Positions 35,865 through 45,301 of a stretch of 64,000 nt of DNA are shown here, piece after piece. Both the position numbers and the translations under genes were made by a program. Every line of letters starts with the position of its first letter. Within the stretch, counting starts at the first letter, position 1. The stretch lies in the NCBI GenBank assembly GCA_024743435.1, contig JANSWO010000004.1:248001-312000 (forward strand). The letters run 5' to 3'. Under the pieces are notes generated by a model. The model was not told the DNA's origin. It did no database searches and worked only from the letters and a program-made list of their open reading frames with translations. The DNA is from Pseudomonadaceae bacterium. GTDB lineage: Bacteria > Pseudomonadota > Gammaproteobacteria > Pseudomonadales > Azotimanducaceae.

Positions 35865-37900
35865 TCCATTTCCGTCGTCGGCTCTTGCAGGTAGTGACCC
35901 TGAATGAAATTCGCGCCGGCCTGCCAGAGCGCAGACAGAATGGTCGCGGACTCAACCATGGGGACGATGGTCAGCTTGCCGGCTTGCTGCAGCTTGCCGA
36001 TGGTTGCGGTTAGCTGATTGCGTTGATCTTCGCTCTCCAGATCCTCAACAAACGTGCCGTCCACCTTCACCATATCGACGGGGATGTGGCGCAGAGTCTC
36101 GAAGGCATCATCGCGCACGCCAAAGCGTCCGAGTGACGAGCGACAATGCATTGCCTGCAGTGCCTCGATAAAGGCCCGGGTCTGGCGCAGATACGTTGCC
36201 GCATCGTTCTCGGTGACCTGGAAGATCACTGCATCGGACGGCAGGCGCGCGGCTTTGATTGCCACCGACAGCCACTGCGCGAACTCAGGGTCACGCACAC
36301 TGTTGCTGGTGATGTTGATCGTGAGCCGGGTGTTGTGGCCTTTTGCCCGGTGCACCGACAGCATCTTGATCGATTGCAGGATCACCCAGCGATCGATCTT
36401 CGCCGCGACATCGTTGTCGATTGCTGTCTGCAGGAAATCTCCTGGCGTGATCTCGTCGCCGTCGTCCACCATGCGAAGGAAAACTTCATAGTGCTCATCC
36501 GAATCACCCCGCAAGGAGATGATCGGCTGATACAGCAGCATGAAGCTCTGATCGTCGATGGCCTGATTGATCTTATCCAGAATGGCCTCAGCCTCTGAAC
36601 TCACGGGCTGTGCCTCGGCTTCAACCTCACTACCGGGCAGCGCCACCTGATTGCAGTCACCACCGTGGTTGCCGTGCAGCAGCTGCTGATACGCCTGGTT
36701 CAGCGCGGCTTCGGCGCTGGTCTCGATAACCTGGCCTGACAGCGACACCGTGCTGCGAATGCTTTTCTCATTGACCTCGATGATGTGCTGCTCAACGAGC
36801 TCGCGCAGCATCTCTGCCTGTTCGCCAGCCTGATCATTGGTTGGGTCTGTGGTCAGCACCAGTATGCAGCGATGGGGCGCGATGAGCTGGCTGGCGCTGA
36901 AGCGCTCGCGTACGACTGGCCAGAAGTCGTCGGTGTATTCGCTCGAAAGGCGCAGGCCAAGCTGTGCCTGAAGCTCATCAAAGCCATTGATCTCGGCAAT
37001 GAACAGATAGCGCTTAACTGCCTCGTTTGCGTCCGCATCGATTTCGGCCAGAAAGTCACCAAGGCTCGATTGTGGAGCGGCGGCCACTGTGGCCTCAAGG
37101 TTGGCAGCCACGTCATCCGGGCGCACCGTTACCTGCAGACAGGCCTCGCCTTCGTATTGGGCTCGACCAAGCGTCATGTTGCCGGTGACGGCTTCGCCGT
37201 CGACCCGCTTGCCGCTGAAGTCGAAGCTGGCGTCCTCGCGATTGTTGCGCAATGACTTGAGCGTTTCTTTGAGTGTGGTGACGCTGGCGGCATCCAGCAG
37301 ATCCACCAAAGGCAACCCGGCTGTGTCGTCTTCGCTGGCGAACCCGAACAGGTCCAGATATGCGGCATTGGCGAAGATGTGCATGCCTTCGTGAACGTAG
37401 GCGATGGCGGCGCGAGAGCTGGCAAGCAGCATGGCGCAGCGATCTTCCGCCTCTTTAAGCGCCACTCGCGCGCGGCGCAGGCGACGTGACAGGCACATAT
37501 TGGCGAATTCACGCTGAACGACCAGGCTCAAGTGCTCATCGTCATCGTCAGAGACGATATCGTTGGCGCCGATCGACAAAGCGGCAGCGGCGGCACGCTC
37601 CGTGACATCGTGTTTCAGCAGGACAATCGGCAAATCTGGCCGCGATGCGCGAATGTCGCGCACATCAGTATCCAGGCTGCTGTCGGTATTGCTGTCGCAG
37701 AGCAGGAAGTCTGCGCCGTCTGCTTGCAGCAGCTCGCGTGCCTCGCCGATGGTCTCTGTCCAGGTAAGGCGCGTGGCGATGCCGGAATCGCGCAAGCGCG
37801 ACTCCCACTGGCTGGCGGCGCTTTCGCTGCCCCCGGCAAATAGCATTCGAATGGTGCCCGCTGTGTTCATTGCGGTTGTTGTTGTCATCTGCGACGACAT
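35840..37900 (-). CDS. fimX: FimX-like c-di-GMP effector (REC-PAS-GGDEF-EAL)
   Basis: 686 residues from the ATG at 37900 (GAGAG 8 bases upstream); an ATG at 37939 would add 13. Order: response-regulator-like domain (about 18-135, TIRMLFAGGSES start), PAS (about 160-260, AAIAYVHEGMHIFANAAYLDLFGF in part), a GGDEF domain lacking the GGDEF loop and an EAL domain that reads YEVFLRM in place of ExLxR. DDFG-type residues are replaced (LGRFGVRDDAF), but QGHYLQEP remains. This degeneracy is what defines FimX, a high-affinity c-di-GMP receptor acting with PilZ and PilB on type IV pili. It is adjacent to serB as in P. aeruginosa. Confidence 0.85.
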   Translation of the reverse strand: MSSQMTTTTAMNTAGTIRMLFAGGSESAASQWESRLRDSGIATRLTWTETIGEARELLQADGADFLLCDSNTDSSLDTDVRDIRASRPDLPIVLLKHDVTERAAAAALSIGANDIVSDDDDEHLSLVVQREFANMCLSRRLRRARVALKEAEDRCAMLLASSRAAIAYVHEGMHIFANAAYLDLFGFASEDDTAGLPLVDLLDAASVTTLKETLKSLRNNREDASFDFSGKRVDGEAVTGNMTLGRAQYEGEACLQVTVRPDDVAANLEATVAAAPQSSLGDFLAEIDADANEAVKRYLFIAEINGFDELQAQLGLRLSSEYTDDFWPVVRERFSASQLIAPHRCILVLTTDPTNDQAGEQAEMLRELVEQHIIEVNEKSIRSTVSLSGQVIETSAEAALNQAYQQLLHGNHGGDCNQVALPGSEVEAEAQPVSSEAEAILDKINQAIDDQSFMLLYQPIISLRGDSDEHYEVFLRMVDDGDEITPGDFLQTAIDNDVAAKIDRWVILQSIKMLSVHRAKGHNTRLTINITSNSVRDPEFAQWLSVAIKAARLPSDAVIFQVTENDAATYLRQTRAFIEALQAMHCRSSLGRFGVRDDAFETLRHIPVDMVKVDGTFVEDLESEDQRNQLTATIGKLQQAGKLTIVPMVESATILSALWQAGANFIQGHYLQEPTTEMDYDFAGDE

Positions 37901-37959
37901 GTTTGTGCTCTCACGGTAATCCTTCACTCGCTGGAGCATCAAATGATGGTCTCCGTCGG

Positions 37960-39657
37960 TCAGCTCATGCTGAGATCAACGGGTGCGTTTTCCAAGTAAC
38001 CATCCAACAGTCGGAATGTGAACTGGGTAAAGCTTTGAGTAGTTAGTGTGACTTCCTGCAGCTGAGCGATGGTGCGAATGCCCTGGCGCTGAATCTGCAC
38101 CTTCTGACCAACGTCGAAGACGAGCGATGGTGTGACGAGCGTTGCTTCCCGGCCGATTGCCTTTATCTCCGGCAACACGAGCGCTCGCATGAAATCGCTG
38201 GGCCCGCCGCGCTTGCGGATGACTCGTGCAGCCACCGGAATAGCTCGCGGTGCCAGCAGCTCCAGACCCATGGCGTGAGTGTCCGCGCCGCGCTGCAGCC
38301 AGCGAATGACGGCGACACACCAGCGCTCGTCGGATTGGTCGCGAACCGTAACGAGCTCACCGGTTGCGGTGCTCTCGGGCAGGTGCTCCCAGGTTACCCG
38401 GTAACCCTCCGGTGACATGTCCGAGCTGACGGCGTCGTGCACCACGTAGCCTTCATCGTCGCTCGCCTCTAGATCCTCGCGTTTGCTCAACAGGATGCGA
38501 TCCGGGTCTGCAACGTTTGGGTTTTCTGGAATCGTCGCGGCAGACCACACATCGCCGCTGGATCGGGTCTGGCCATCTTCCGCTAGAAACGGGTTGATCT
38601 CTCTGCGCAGCAGGGCATCGGTTGTGCCCAGTTGGTCGGCAAACTGAACCGCGCCGGAAACGAAATAGTGAACAGCGCGAAGCCCAATCGCCACTTTCAA
38701 TGGCGTGTCTGTTTTCATTCGCCGAAAAGAGCGCTCGGGCATGCTGCTCCATGCGGTCGCCAGATGCTCGATCAGCCGGCTCGTGAGGTAGTCGGGCACC
38801 TCGAGCTTGCCGTCGACATGGCCCAGGTACGCGACCAGTTCGAAAGTCAGCACCTCGGTGCTCAAGCCAAGCAGTCCGCTCTCGGTTGTGTTTAGAGAAA
38901 CATAGCGGGGTGGTTCGTCGCGATCCTGATCGATCGCGAAGCTGGCGCTGGGATCGAACGGCGCCAAGGATACGCTCGCAGACCACAGCTCCAGCGCATT
39001 GAAGGCTTGCGTGAGCTCAGCATTGCGCAACTGATTGGGTTTTGCCGTGGCGAGTAGCAGCGCACGCCGGTAGGTGTCGCCGATAGTCATTTCCTGGCGA
39101 TGGTGGTTCTCGGTATCGCGCGTGCTTTTGTCTTCCAGCTCCAGTGCTTCGGCGATCCGATACAGCTCATGCAGCTCGCGCCAGAACTGCGCGGGCGTTG
39201 CACTATAAAGCTGGCACGCGCGCAGCAGCGTACGGCTCATGTCGGACAGGCATCGATGTAGTGCCAGCACGAGATCATCGCCGGGACGGGAGTCTGTCAG
39301 GGCGTCTTTCACGACGCTCTTGTAGCCAACACACAGGTTGACCTGCAGGCGCTGGGCGTTGTCGGCCGCAGACATTGACTGCATGGAAGCGCTGGCGAGC
39401 CGGTCCAAACGAGTGCTGAGGTAGCTCACCGGTTCGCGAAGCACTTCCAACAGAGCAAGCCGTGTCCGCCAGTCGATGCTAAGACGTGCGAGCTCATCTG
39501 TTGCCTGGCGCAGCGACTGCCCCGTCTGATCAGTGTTGGCGAGGGGCAGGCGTTCAATCCAGCCAGACAGTCCACTTGGGGTTGAGGCGCAGAAGGACAG
39601 TTCGGACAAATCCGCCGACGGGGTGATTAGCACAGTTGCATCGAAGCTCGCTGACAT
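37960..39657 (-). CDS. PilZ-like protein next to fimX, FimW candidate
   Basis: 565 residues from the ATG at 39657 (GCAGG 7 bases upstream); the frame is open to 39789. Most of it is helical with no common domain name that I recognise; WRTRLALLEVLREPV and HYFVSGAVQFAD are notable. The C-terminal part has SDMSPEGYRVTW, matching the D-x-S-x-x-G motif of PilZ domains, and then a CVAVIRWLQRGADTHAMGLELL strand pair, so I infer a c-di-GMP-binding PilZ-like region. The neighbour of fimX in P. aeruginosa (PA4958) is, as I recall, FimW, a c-di-GMP effector of surface attachment. Identity is by position and this motif only. Confidence 0.55.
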   Translation of the reverse strand: MSASFDATVLITPSADLSELSFCASTPSGLSGWIERLPLANTDQTGQSLRQATDELARLSIDWRTRLALLEVLREPVSYLSTRLDRLASASMQSMSAADNAQRLQVNLCVGYKSVVKDALTDSRPGDDLVLALHRCLSDMSRTLLRACQLYSATPAQFWRELHELYRIAEALELEDKSTRDTENHHRQEMTIGDTYRRALLLATAKPNQLRNAELTQAFNALELWSASVSLAPFDPSASFAIDQDRDEPPRYVSLNTTESGLLGLSTEVLTFELVAYLGHVDGKLEVPDYLTSRLIEHLATAWSSMPERSFRRMKTDTPLKVAIGLRAVHYFVSGAVQFADQLGTTDALLRREINPFLAEDGQTRSSGDVWSAATIPENPNVADPDRILLSKREDLEASDDEGYVVHDAVSSDMSPEGYRVTWEHLPESTATGELVTVRDQSDERWCVAVIRWLQRGADTHAMGLELLAPRAIPVAARVIRKRGGPSDFMRALVLPEIKAIGREATLVTPSLVFDVGQKVQIQRQGIRTIAQLQEVTLTTQSFTQFTFRLLDGYLENAPVDLSMS

Positions 39658-39813
39658 CATGTCGCCTGCTGTGAACGTCCGGGTTCGAATGGTCTGGTAG
39701 TCGCGTTCGTCAGTATATGAGTTTTCGAGGAGTCTCAGTGAGCGATGGGGCACAAACTTCGCGCGCTGGGAAGCACGCTCGAAGGGCAAGACAACTGTCG
39801 GACTTCTCGCTAA

Positions 39814-40806
39814 TCACAGAAGTACGGTTTTACTGTCTTTTCCAGGTTCCTCACGCACCAATCTGGGGACGAGGTAGCCGGGTAACTGGGCACGGATTTT
39901 CTGTATCAGATCCCGCGCCCGAGTTTCGCTGACGGCAAAATGTTGTGTGCCGGCGACGGCATCCGGCATATGCAGGTAGTACGGCAATACACCCAGATCG
40001 CCCAGATCATTCGAGAGGTTGATGAGCGCGTCGGCGTTGTCATTCACTCCTGCTAGTAACACGGATTGGTTCAGCAGCGCAGTCGTTGATTGTTTCAGCG
40101 CTCGCAGCGCCTCACCCGTATCCGCGTCGAGTTCGCGCGCATGGTTGGCGTGTACAACTACGGTCACCGATGTGCGTCTGTCTGCAAGCATCGCTTTCAG
40201 ATCTTCCGTGACCCTGGCGGGAATGACGATTGGCAGGCGGGTGTGCAGACGGATGCGTCGGATAGCGGGTAGCGCGTCGATGTCATCGAGCAATCTGGCC
40301 AGGATCTTGTCGGGCAGCGATAGCGGGTCGCCGCCAGACAGAATCAGCTCCTGCACATCTGGCCGCTCTGCCAGCTCTGCGAGATGCTTCGCCGTGAGCG
40401 CACCCGAATCGCCGTACGGAAAGTGCCGTCTGAAACAGTAGCGGCAGTGCACCGCACAGGCACCAGTGGTGATGGCCAATGCTCTGCCATTGTACTTTTG
40501 TAGCAGCCCTGGGCGCAGCGTCGCGTCGGCCTCCTGTAACGGATCGTGACTGTAGCCGGGCGCGATCAAGCGCTCGCTGAGTACAGGCAACACCTGACGC
40601 AGCAGTGGATCTGCTGGATCGCCATATCGCATTCGGCTTACGAACGCGTGCGGCACGCGCGTGGGGAAGCCTTGGTCCATGTCGAGGGCTAACTTGTCCG
40701 CATCCAGCCCCAGCCGGCTGAGCAATTGCGCGGGATCTCGCTCCGCGTTCTTGAGCTGATCCTGCCAGGACTCGAATCGCCACGATAGCTCGCTAGCAGG
40801 TATCAT
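39814..40806 (-). CDS. epmB: EF-P beta-lysylation protein EpmB (lysine 2,3-aminomutase-like)
   Basis: 330 residues of radical-SAM fold with the cluster motif C-x3-C-x2-C in [17 protein letters not shown], preceded by [12 protein letters not shown]. It isomerises (S)-alpha-lysine to (R)-beta-lysine for attachment to [18 protein letters not shown] near the end binds PLP or lysine in the aminomutase family. It is divergent from efp across only 23 bp, and epmA follows efp, so the full lysylation set except EpmC is together. Confidence 0.93.
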   Translation of the reverse strand: MIPASELSWRFESWQDQLKNAERDPAQLLSRLGLDADKLALDMDQGFPTRVPHAFVSRMRYGDPADPLLRQVLPVLSERLIAPGYSHDPLQEADATLRPGLLQKYNGRALAITTGACAVHCRYCFRRHFPYGDSGALTAKHLAELAERPDVQELILSGGDPLSLPDKILARLLDDIDALPAIRRIRLHTRLPIVIPARVTEDLKAMLADRRTSVTVVVHANHARELDADTGEALRALKQSTTALLNQSVLLAGVNDNADALINLSNDLGDLGVLPYYLHMPDAVAGTQHFAVSETRARDLIQKIRAQLPGYLVPRLVREEPGKDSKTVLL

Positions 40807-40829
40807 TCGCGTTTTTCCGTGGAAGCATT

Positions 40830-41402
40830 ATGGCCAGCTATTCTACCAACGAATTCAAGAGCGGCTTGAAGGTCATGCTGGACGGCGATCCGTGTTCGAT
40901 TCTCGAAAACGAATTCGTCAAACCCGGCAAAGGTCAGGCGTTCAACCGCGTCAAGATGCGCAATCTCAAGAACGGCCGGGTGTGGGAACGTACCTTCAAA
41001 TCCGGTGAGTCGCTCGAAGGCGCTGACATCATGGAAACCGACATGGAGTTTCTCTACAGTGATGGTGAGTTCTTCCACTTCATGCGCACGGATGGCAGCT
41101 TTGAGCAGGTGGCCGCGACCACTGAGGTGGTTGGCGACGCGAAAGACTGGCTGAAGGAGCAGGACGTTTGTCAGCTGGTGCTGTGGAACGATGACCCAAT
41201 TGGGGTTTCCGTTGCTAACTTCGTTGAGCTGGAAGTGGTTGAGACGGACCCTGGCCTCAAGGGTGATACAGCCCAGGGCGGCACGAAGCCGGCAACCCTC
41301 ACGACCGGTGCGACCATCAAAGTCCCTTTGTTTGTAAACATCGGCGATGTACTGAAGGTCGATACTCGTAGCGGCGAGTACGTCAGCCGCGCCAAAGGCT
41401 AA
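40830..41402 (+). CDS. efp: Translation elongation factor P
   Basis: 190 residues, the usual length. The three OB-like domains are clear, and the loop [11 protein letters not shown] carries the modified lysine at position 34, the K34 of the EpmA/EpmB type. [21 protein letters not shown] and the ending [12 protein letters not shown] are family-typical. EF-P relieves stalls at polyproline. epmA follows immediately at a TTG one base after the stop. Confidence 0.97.
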   Translation: MASYSTNEFKSGLKVMLDGDPCSILENEFVKPGKGQAFNRVKMRNLKNGRVWERTFKSGESLEGADIMETDMEFLYSDGEFFHFMRTDGSFEQVAATTEVVGDAKDWLKEQDVCQLVLWNDDPIGVSVANFVELEVVETDPGLKGDTAQGGTKPATLTTGATIKVPLFVNIGDVLKVDTRSGEYVSRAKG

Positions 41403-41403
41403 G

Positions 41404-42243
41404 TTGAGCGAGCCGCCGCTGGTGGACAACCTGCGGCGCCGGGCCGATGCGTTGGCGGCCGTGCGGGCGTTCTTTGCCGCTCGTGATGTTCTCGAGGTGA
41501 CGGCGCCCACTCTGCGCCCCTACACAGTTACCGATGTCTCGCTGGATAGCCTCTCCGTGGGCGAGGGCTTTCTGCAAACCTCGCCAGAGGCCTACTTGAA
41601 GATCTTGCTGTCGTTAAGCGCGCCGAGCATCTACAGCCTCGGCCCCTGCTTTCGCGCTGATGAGGTGGGTCGCCTGCATAACCCCGAGTTCACGATGCTC
41701 GAGTGGTACCGGCTCGGTTTCGACGATGCGCAGCTCATGGAAGAAGTCGCCGCGCTGTGCGATGTGCTGCTCGGCTCCGCGGACTATGAGACGCACGCCT
41801 ATGCCGATCTCGTGAACCGTGTGCCCGAGAGCGATGTGGGGCCCGATATAGCCGGGTCCGAACGCTTCGACCGCGCCCTTGCGCGCTTGCCGCGAGGGCG
41901 ACATTTCATTGTCGACTATCCGGCGGAGCAGGCAGCGCTCGCCAGACTACGGTCCGACCGTCAGGACGTTGCTGCTCGATTTGAGCTGATCATTGATGGC
42001 GTTGAGATCGCGAACGGTTACTGGGAGGAGACGTCGAGTGCCGTGCTGGAGCAACGCTTCGCGAATGATCTGGCGTCGAGGCGCGAGCAGGGTTTGCCTG
42101 AGCCAGAGCTGGACGCTGAATTCTTGGCAGCGATGAGATGGGGGCTGCCCGACTGCGCGGGTGTCGCTTTGGGGTTTGACCGACTGTGCATGCTGGCCGC
42201 CGGTAAAACGTCCATTGAGGACGTATTACCCAAATGGCGCTAG
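41404..42243 (+). CDS. epmA: EF-P--(R)-beta-lysine ligase
   Basis: 279 residues, shorter than the 325 of E. coli EpmA, with a TTG start. It is a LysRS-like core without the anticodon-binding domain. Motif 2 is in CFRADEVGRLHNPEFTMLEWY and motif 3 is GVALGFDRLCML. The ELIIDGVEIANGYWEE stretch binds the amino acid. Shortening is spread across the N-terminal and central parts, but the catalytic motifs are all present. It ligates beta-lysine to Lys34 of EF-P encoded one base upstream. Confidence 0.93.
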   Translation: MSEPPLVDNLRRRADALAAVRAFFAARDVLEVTAPTLRPYTVTDVSLDSLSVGEGFLQTSPEAYLKILLSLSAPSIYSLGPCFRADEVGRLHNPEFTMLEWYRLGFDDAQLMEEVAALCDVLLGSADYETHAYADLVNRVPESDVGPDIAGSERFDRALARLPRGRHFIVDYPAEQAALARLRSDRQDVAARFELIIDGVEIANGYWEETSSAVLEQRFANDLASRREQGLPEPELDAEFLAAMRWGLPDCAGVALGFDRLCMLAAGKTSIEDVLPKWR

Positions 42244-42269
42244 CAAGCTTGTGATCATCGCGTTAGCCG

Positions 42270-43013
42270 CTATTCCGGAGAGTAGAAGACCAGTGCGTTA
42301 CTGCCGGGTTCTGCGAATTCCGCCTGAATCAGGGCGATATCTCCCAGCCTGAGTTCGGCTCCATCGGCCAACGTTCTAACTGGCAGATCGATCAGGGTCT
42401 GGATCAGATCGTCAGTGTTCTGAGTGTTGATTGCGCGCCGTCCGTGCCCCTGTTCGACCGTGTCCTGCAGCGCTTTGACATCGTCATCGGACAAGCCGAA
42501 CTGGCTTACCTTCGATGCGTTAAACCGAACCGAAATGACATGTGCTCGCTCAGCGTCAACTCTCTCCTGAGCTACCTCTTCATGCCAGCTGCCGTCGCGA
42601 AACGAAAACGCCTGCCCCTCAGCATTGGTTAGAAGAGTGCCCACTGCGATATAGATTTCGCCCTCTCGTAGCCCAACTTCGCCGTTTCGCACTTCTACGG
42701 AGGCGTTTATCGGGCCAGAGATGCGACAGAGCAACAACCTGGCCGGTCCATCGCTGATGATTCGGCCCTGTCCCATCATGCCGAATGCCGAAACGTCCCG
42801 GCGTAGCCCCTCGTGGTGCTGTACGCGCTGCATGAGTGCGTCAGAGGCCGTTACGGGAAACATGGCGTTGGGTGATGCCAGGATCGAGACGACGCCAATC
42901 TCAAGCGCGAGCACGGAGTCAGCATCCAGATCGCCGTGGTTGCTATCGCCGCAACCGGCAAGCGCAAGTCCGAGTGCGAGTAGCGAAGTGCGGAACCATC
43001 TAGATCCGATCAT
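42270..43013 (-). CDS. Lipoprotein of unknown function
   Basis: 247 residues with a lipoprotein signal peptide (lipobox LALAGC, Cys 21). Asp/Ser-rich residues after the Cys do not give a definite sorting signal. The remainder seems to be a mixed alpha/beta soluble domain with no family I recognise; RISGPINASVEVRNGEVGL and ISVRFNASKVSQFGL are the most regular stretches. It lies between epmA and dapD, convergent with the first and divergent from the second. Confidence 0.6.
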   Translation of the reverse strand: MIGSRWFRTSLLALGLALAGCGDSNHGDLDADSVLALEIGVVSILASPNAMFPVTASDALMQRVQHHEGLRRDVSAFGMMGQGRIISDGPARLLLCRISGPINASVEVRNGEVGLREGEIYIAVGTLLTNAEGQAFSFRDGSWHEEVAQERVDAERAHVISVRFNASKVSQFGLSDDDVKALQDTVEQGHGRRAINTQNTDDLIQTLIDLPVRTLADGAELRLGDIALIQAEFAEPGSNALVFYSPE

Positions 43014-43088
43014 GAGCCACCTATCTTTTGTGTTCTACGCGATCAGCGCCGAGAGCTGCCTACTTCATGGTGCGCCGAAACATCGGGT

Positions 43089-43123
43089 GACGCCAGCCAA
43101 CGCGTTTTGGCGTCCGCTATAGT
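43089..43123 (+). promoter_or_regulatory. Inverted repeat and -10-like box before dapD
   Basis: GACGCCA (43089-43095) and TGGCGTC (43108-43114) form a 7-bp inverted repeat with a 12-base spacer. TATAGT at 43118-43123 is a good -10 box, but the -35 position lies inside the repeat and is weak. The geometry suits an operator, or simply a stem. The gene starts at 43150 with TGGAG 8 bases upstream. Confidence 0.3.
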
Positions 43124-43149
43124 CGCTCGCAAACTTCTGGAGTTGGCTT

Positions 43150-44037
43150 ATGAAACGTTGGGGGCATCGCTACCGGGACGCGCGCACCGGAGTCACGCTG
43201 GATGTGTGGTTTCCGCGTGCAAACAAACCGCGCAAACGCGGTTGTCTGGCGGAGAAGCTTGGGATCACTCAAGCCGACGCCGTTGATATAGAGATCGCAG
43301 ATCTCGATGCGCCACCGAACAGCATCGAAGATGTGTACCTGCGTCTGCATCTGTTATCTGAATGTCAGCACAGGCCAAACACGGTTAATCTGGAGGGAAT
43401 TTTTGGGCTGCTCACCAACGTCGCCTGGACCTCTGCCGGGCCGGTGTTGCCTGAGCGTCTCGATGACCTGCGTGATTCGGTCGCTGGCGACAACCACCAC
43501 CTCGTTGTTCACTCCATCGACAAGTTCCCGAGAATGGTGGACTACGTTGTGCCTGAGGGAGTGCGCATTGCGGACGCGGATCGCGTTCGTCTCGGAGCAC
43601 ACCTGTGGCCGGGCACCACGGTGATGCACGAGGGCTTCGTCAACTTTAATGCGGGAACGATTGGTGCCGCCATGGTTGAAGGCCGCGTGACACCGGGGGT
43701 CATCGTTGGCGCCGGGTCTGATGTTGGGGCTGGTTCATCCATCATGGGAACACTCTCCGGCGGCGGCAAAGAAGTTAACGCGATCGGAGAACGAAGCCTG
43801 CTCGGCGCAAACGCAGGGATTGGTATTTCCCTCGGTGATCAGTGTGTGGTCGAGGCGGGGTTGTATATCACTGCTGGCACTCTGGTGAAGCTCGTAAGCG
43901 GCGACGTGGTAAAAGCCAAAACGCTGTCCGGCCAGTCGGGTTTGCTGTTCCGTCGCAACAGCCAGACAGGCGCTGTTGAAGCGGTGTCGTCGGAAGGCGT
44001 TAGTTGGGGTGGCCTGAATGCGAACCTACACGCCTAG
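43150..44037 (+). CDS. dapD: Tetrahydrodipicolinate N-succinyltransferase
   Basis: 295 residues of the left-handed beta-helix family that succinylates tetrahydrodipicolinate in lysine and diaminopimelate synthesis. It resembles the P. aeruginosa/actinobacterial type of DapD: RMVDYVVPEGVRI, HLWPGTTVMHEGFVNFNAGTIG with the catalytic Glu, GRVTPGVIVGAGSDVGAGSSIMG and the GISLGDQCVVEAGLYI hexapeptide turns. The N-terminal domain appears shorter than that of P. aeruginosa. It is convergent with the ECF sigma gene. Confidence 0.9.
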   Translation: MKRWGHRYRDARTGVTLDVWFPRANKPRKRGCLAEKLGITQADAVDIEIADLDAPPNSIEDVYLRLHLLSECQHRPNTVNLEGIFGLLTNVAWTSAGPVLPERLDDLRDSVAGDNHHLVVHSIDKFPRMVDYVVPEGVRIADADRVRLGAHLWPGTTVMHEGFVNFNAGTIGAAMVEGRVTPGVIVGAGSDVGAGSSIMGTLSGGGKEVNAIGERSLLGANAGIGISLGDQCVVEAGLYITAGTLVKLVSGDVVKAKTLSGQSGLLFRRNSQTGAVEAVSSEGVSWGGLNANLHA

Positions 44038-44050
44038 AGATGATCGGCTT

Positions 44051-45301
44051 CTACTGGGGAAGGCTCTGCAGCTGACGGGTGAGAAACTCGCGCTCGACGT
44101 TGTTGTCAACGAGCTCAAGCGCCCTTGAGTAGGCTGCACGCGCTTTGTCGGTTTCTCCGAGCCGGCGCAGAAATTCTGCCTCTGTGGAGTGGAACAAGTA
44201 ATAGCGCTGCATGGTCGCGGATTCTGCCAACTGATTGACGTGGGCAAGGCCGGCATCGGGACCGTCGCGCTCGCCAATCGCCACGGCGTAGTTCAGCGCG
44301 ACAACGGCGGAAGGATCCAGCTGCATCAGGTGCTCGTACAGCGTTGCTATCTCGTTCCAATCGGTTGTGTTTGCGGAGGCTGCGCTTGCGTGCACGCAGG
44401 CTATCGCTGCCATCAAGGCATAGCGGCCGTTGCCTTGCCCCGCGTGGAACACCGCTCGAACGAGTTGCAGACCCTCATGGATGTTGCCCTGATCCCAGAG
44501 CGATCGGTTCTGATTTCGGAGCAGAACCAGTTGGCCGGTCGCATCGAAGCGGGCGTCGCGCCGGCTGTGTTGGATGAGCATCAAGGCCAGCAGCGCATGG
44601 CTCTCGCTGTCCTCGGGCATCAGGCTCGTCAGCAATCGGCCAAGTCGCAGTGCTTCCTCGGCCAGGCTTACTCGCTGGCCAATCGAACCGCCGCTCGCCA
44701 GCCAGCCTTCGTTGAATATCAGATAGATCGCAGCAAGCACCGCGTCTAACCTGTCTGCTAGCTCATGGTTCTGCGGGACTTTGTAGTGAATGCCCGCGTC
44801 ACGGATCTTTCGCTTTGCCCGCCACAGGCGTTGCGACATTGTGCTGTCGGTGACGATGAATGCCCTGGCGATCTCCTCCGTTCGCAAACCGCACACGGTG
44901 TTGAGGCAGAGCGCCACTCTTGCCTCTATGTGTAGGGCAGGATGGCAACAGGTAAAGATCAAGCGCAGCATGTCGTCGTCCAGGTGCGACGCGTCATCGT
45001 GAGCAGCTGTGCCAGCATTGGTCTGCGTCCTCGTGACCTCTTCCATGTAAGCCACCTCCGGTAAGCGTTTGCTCAGGCTGGCGGTTCGCCGCATGTGGTC
45101 AATTGCACCGTTGCGCGCGGTGGTTCTCAACCAGGCCAACGCATGAGCGGGCGTCTCTCCGTCGGCCCACCGGTCAGTAGCCTTTACAAACGCGTCCTGG
45201 ATCGAGTCTTCGGCCAGCGCCAGATCGCCCGTCAAACGGGTGAGTGAAGCGACAAGCTGACCGAAGTGGCTTCGATACAGTTGCTGCAGGTCGTCAGTCA
45301 C
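44051..45301 (-). CDS. ECF sigma factor, ECF42 group with C-terminal TPR-like extension
   Basis: 416 residues from a GTG at 45301. Sigma region 2 is DLALAEDSIQDAFVKATDRW with AWLRTTARNGAIDHMRR, and region 4 is RTEEIARAFIVTDSTMSQRLWRAKRKI. The C-terminal 230 residues (ECF42-type extension, TPR-like, ending ETDKARAAYSRALELV) include NEGWLASGG. There is no anti-sigma gene; the group is regulated through or together with DGPF/YCII proteins, one of which overlaps its start by 8 bases here. The regulated genes are unknown outside that pair. Confidence 0.85.
   Translation of the reverse strand: MTDDLQQLYRSHFGQLVASLTRLTGDLALAEDSIQDAFVKATDRWADGETPAHALAWLRTTARNGAIDHMRRTASLSKRLPEVAYMEEVTRTQTNAGTAAHDDASHLDDDMLRLIFTCCHPALHIEARVALCLNTVCGLRTEEIARAFIVTDSTMSQRLWRAKRKIRDAGIHYKVPQNHELADRLDAVLAAIYLIFNEGWLASGGSIGQRVSLAEEALRLGRLLTSLMPEDSESHALLALMLIQHSRRDARFDATGQLVLLRNQNRSLWDQGNIHEGLQLVRAVFHAGQGNGRYALMAAIACVHASAASANTTDWNEIATLYEHLMQLDPSAVVALNYAVAIGERDGPDAGLAHVNQLAESATMQRYYLFHSTEAEFLRRLGETDKARAAYSRALELVDNNVEREFLTRQLQSLPQ

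Noticed and set aside
39657-39789. N-terminal extension of the FimW candidate
   Set aside because: The added residues are polar and basic, and a ribosome binding site stands before the later ATG.
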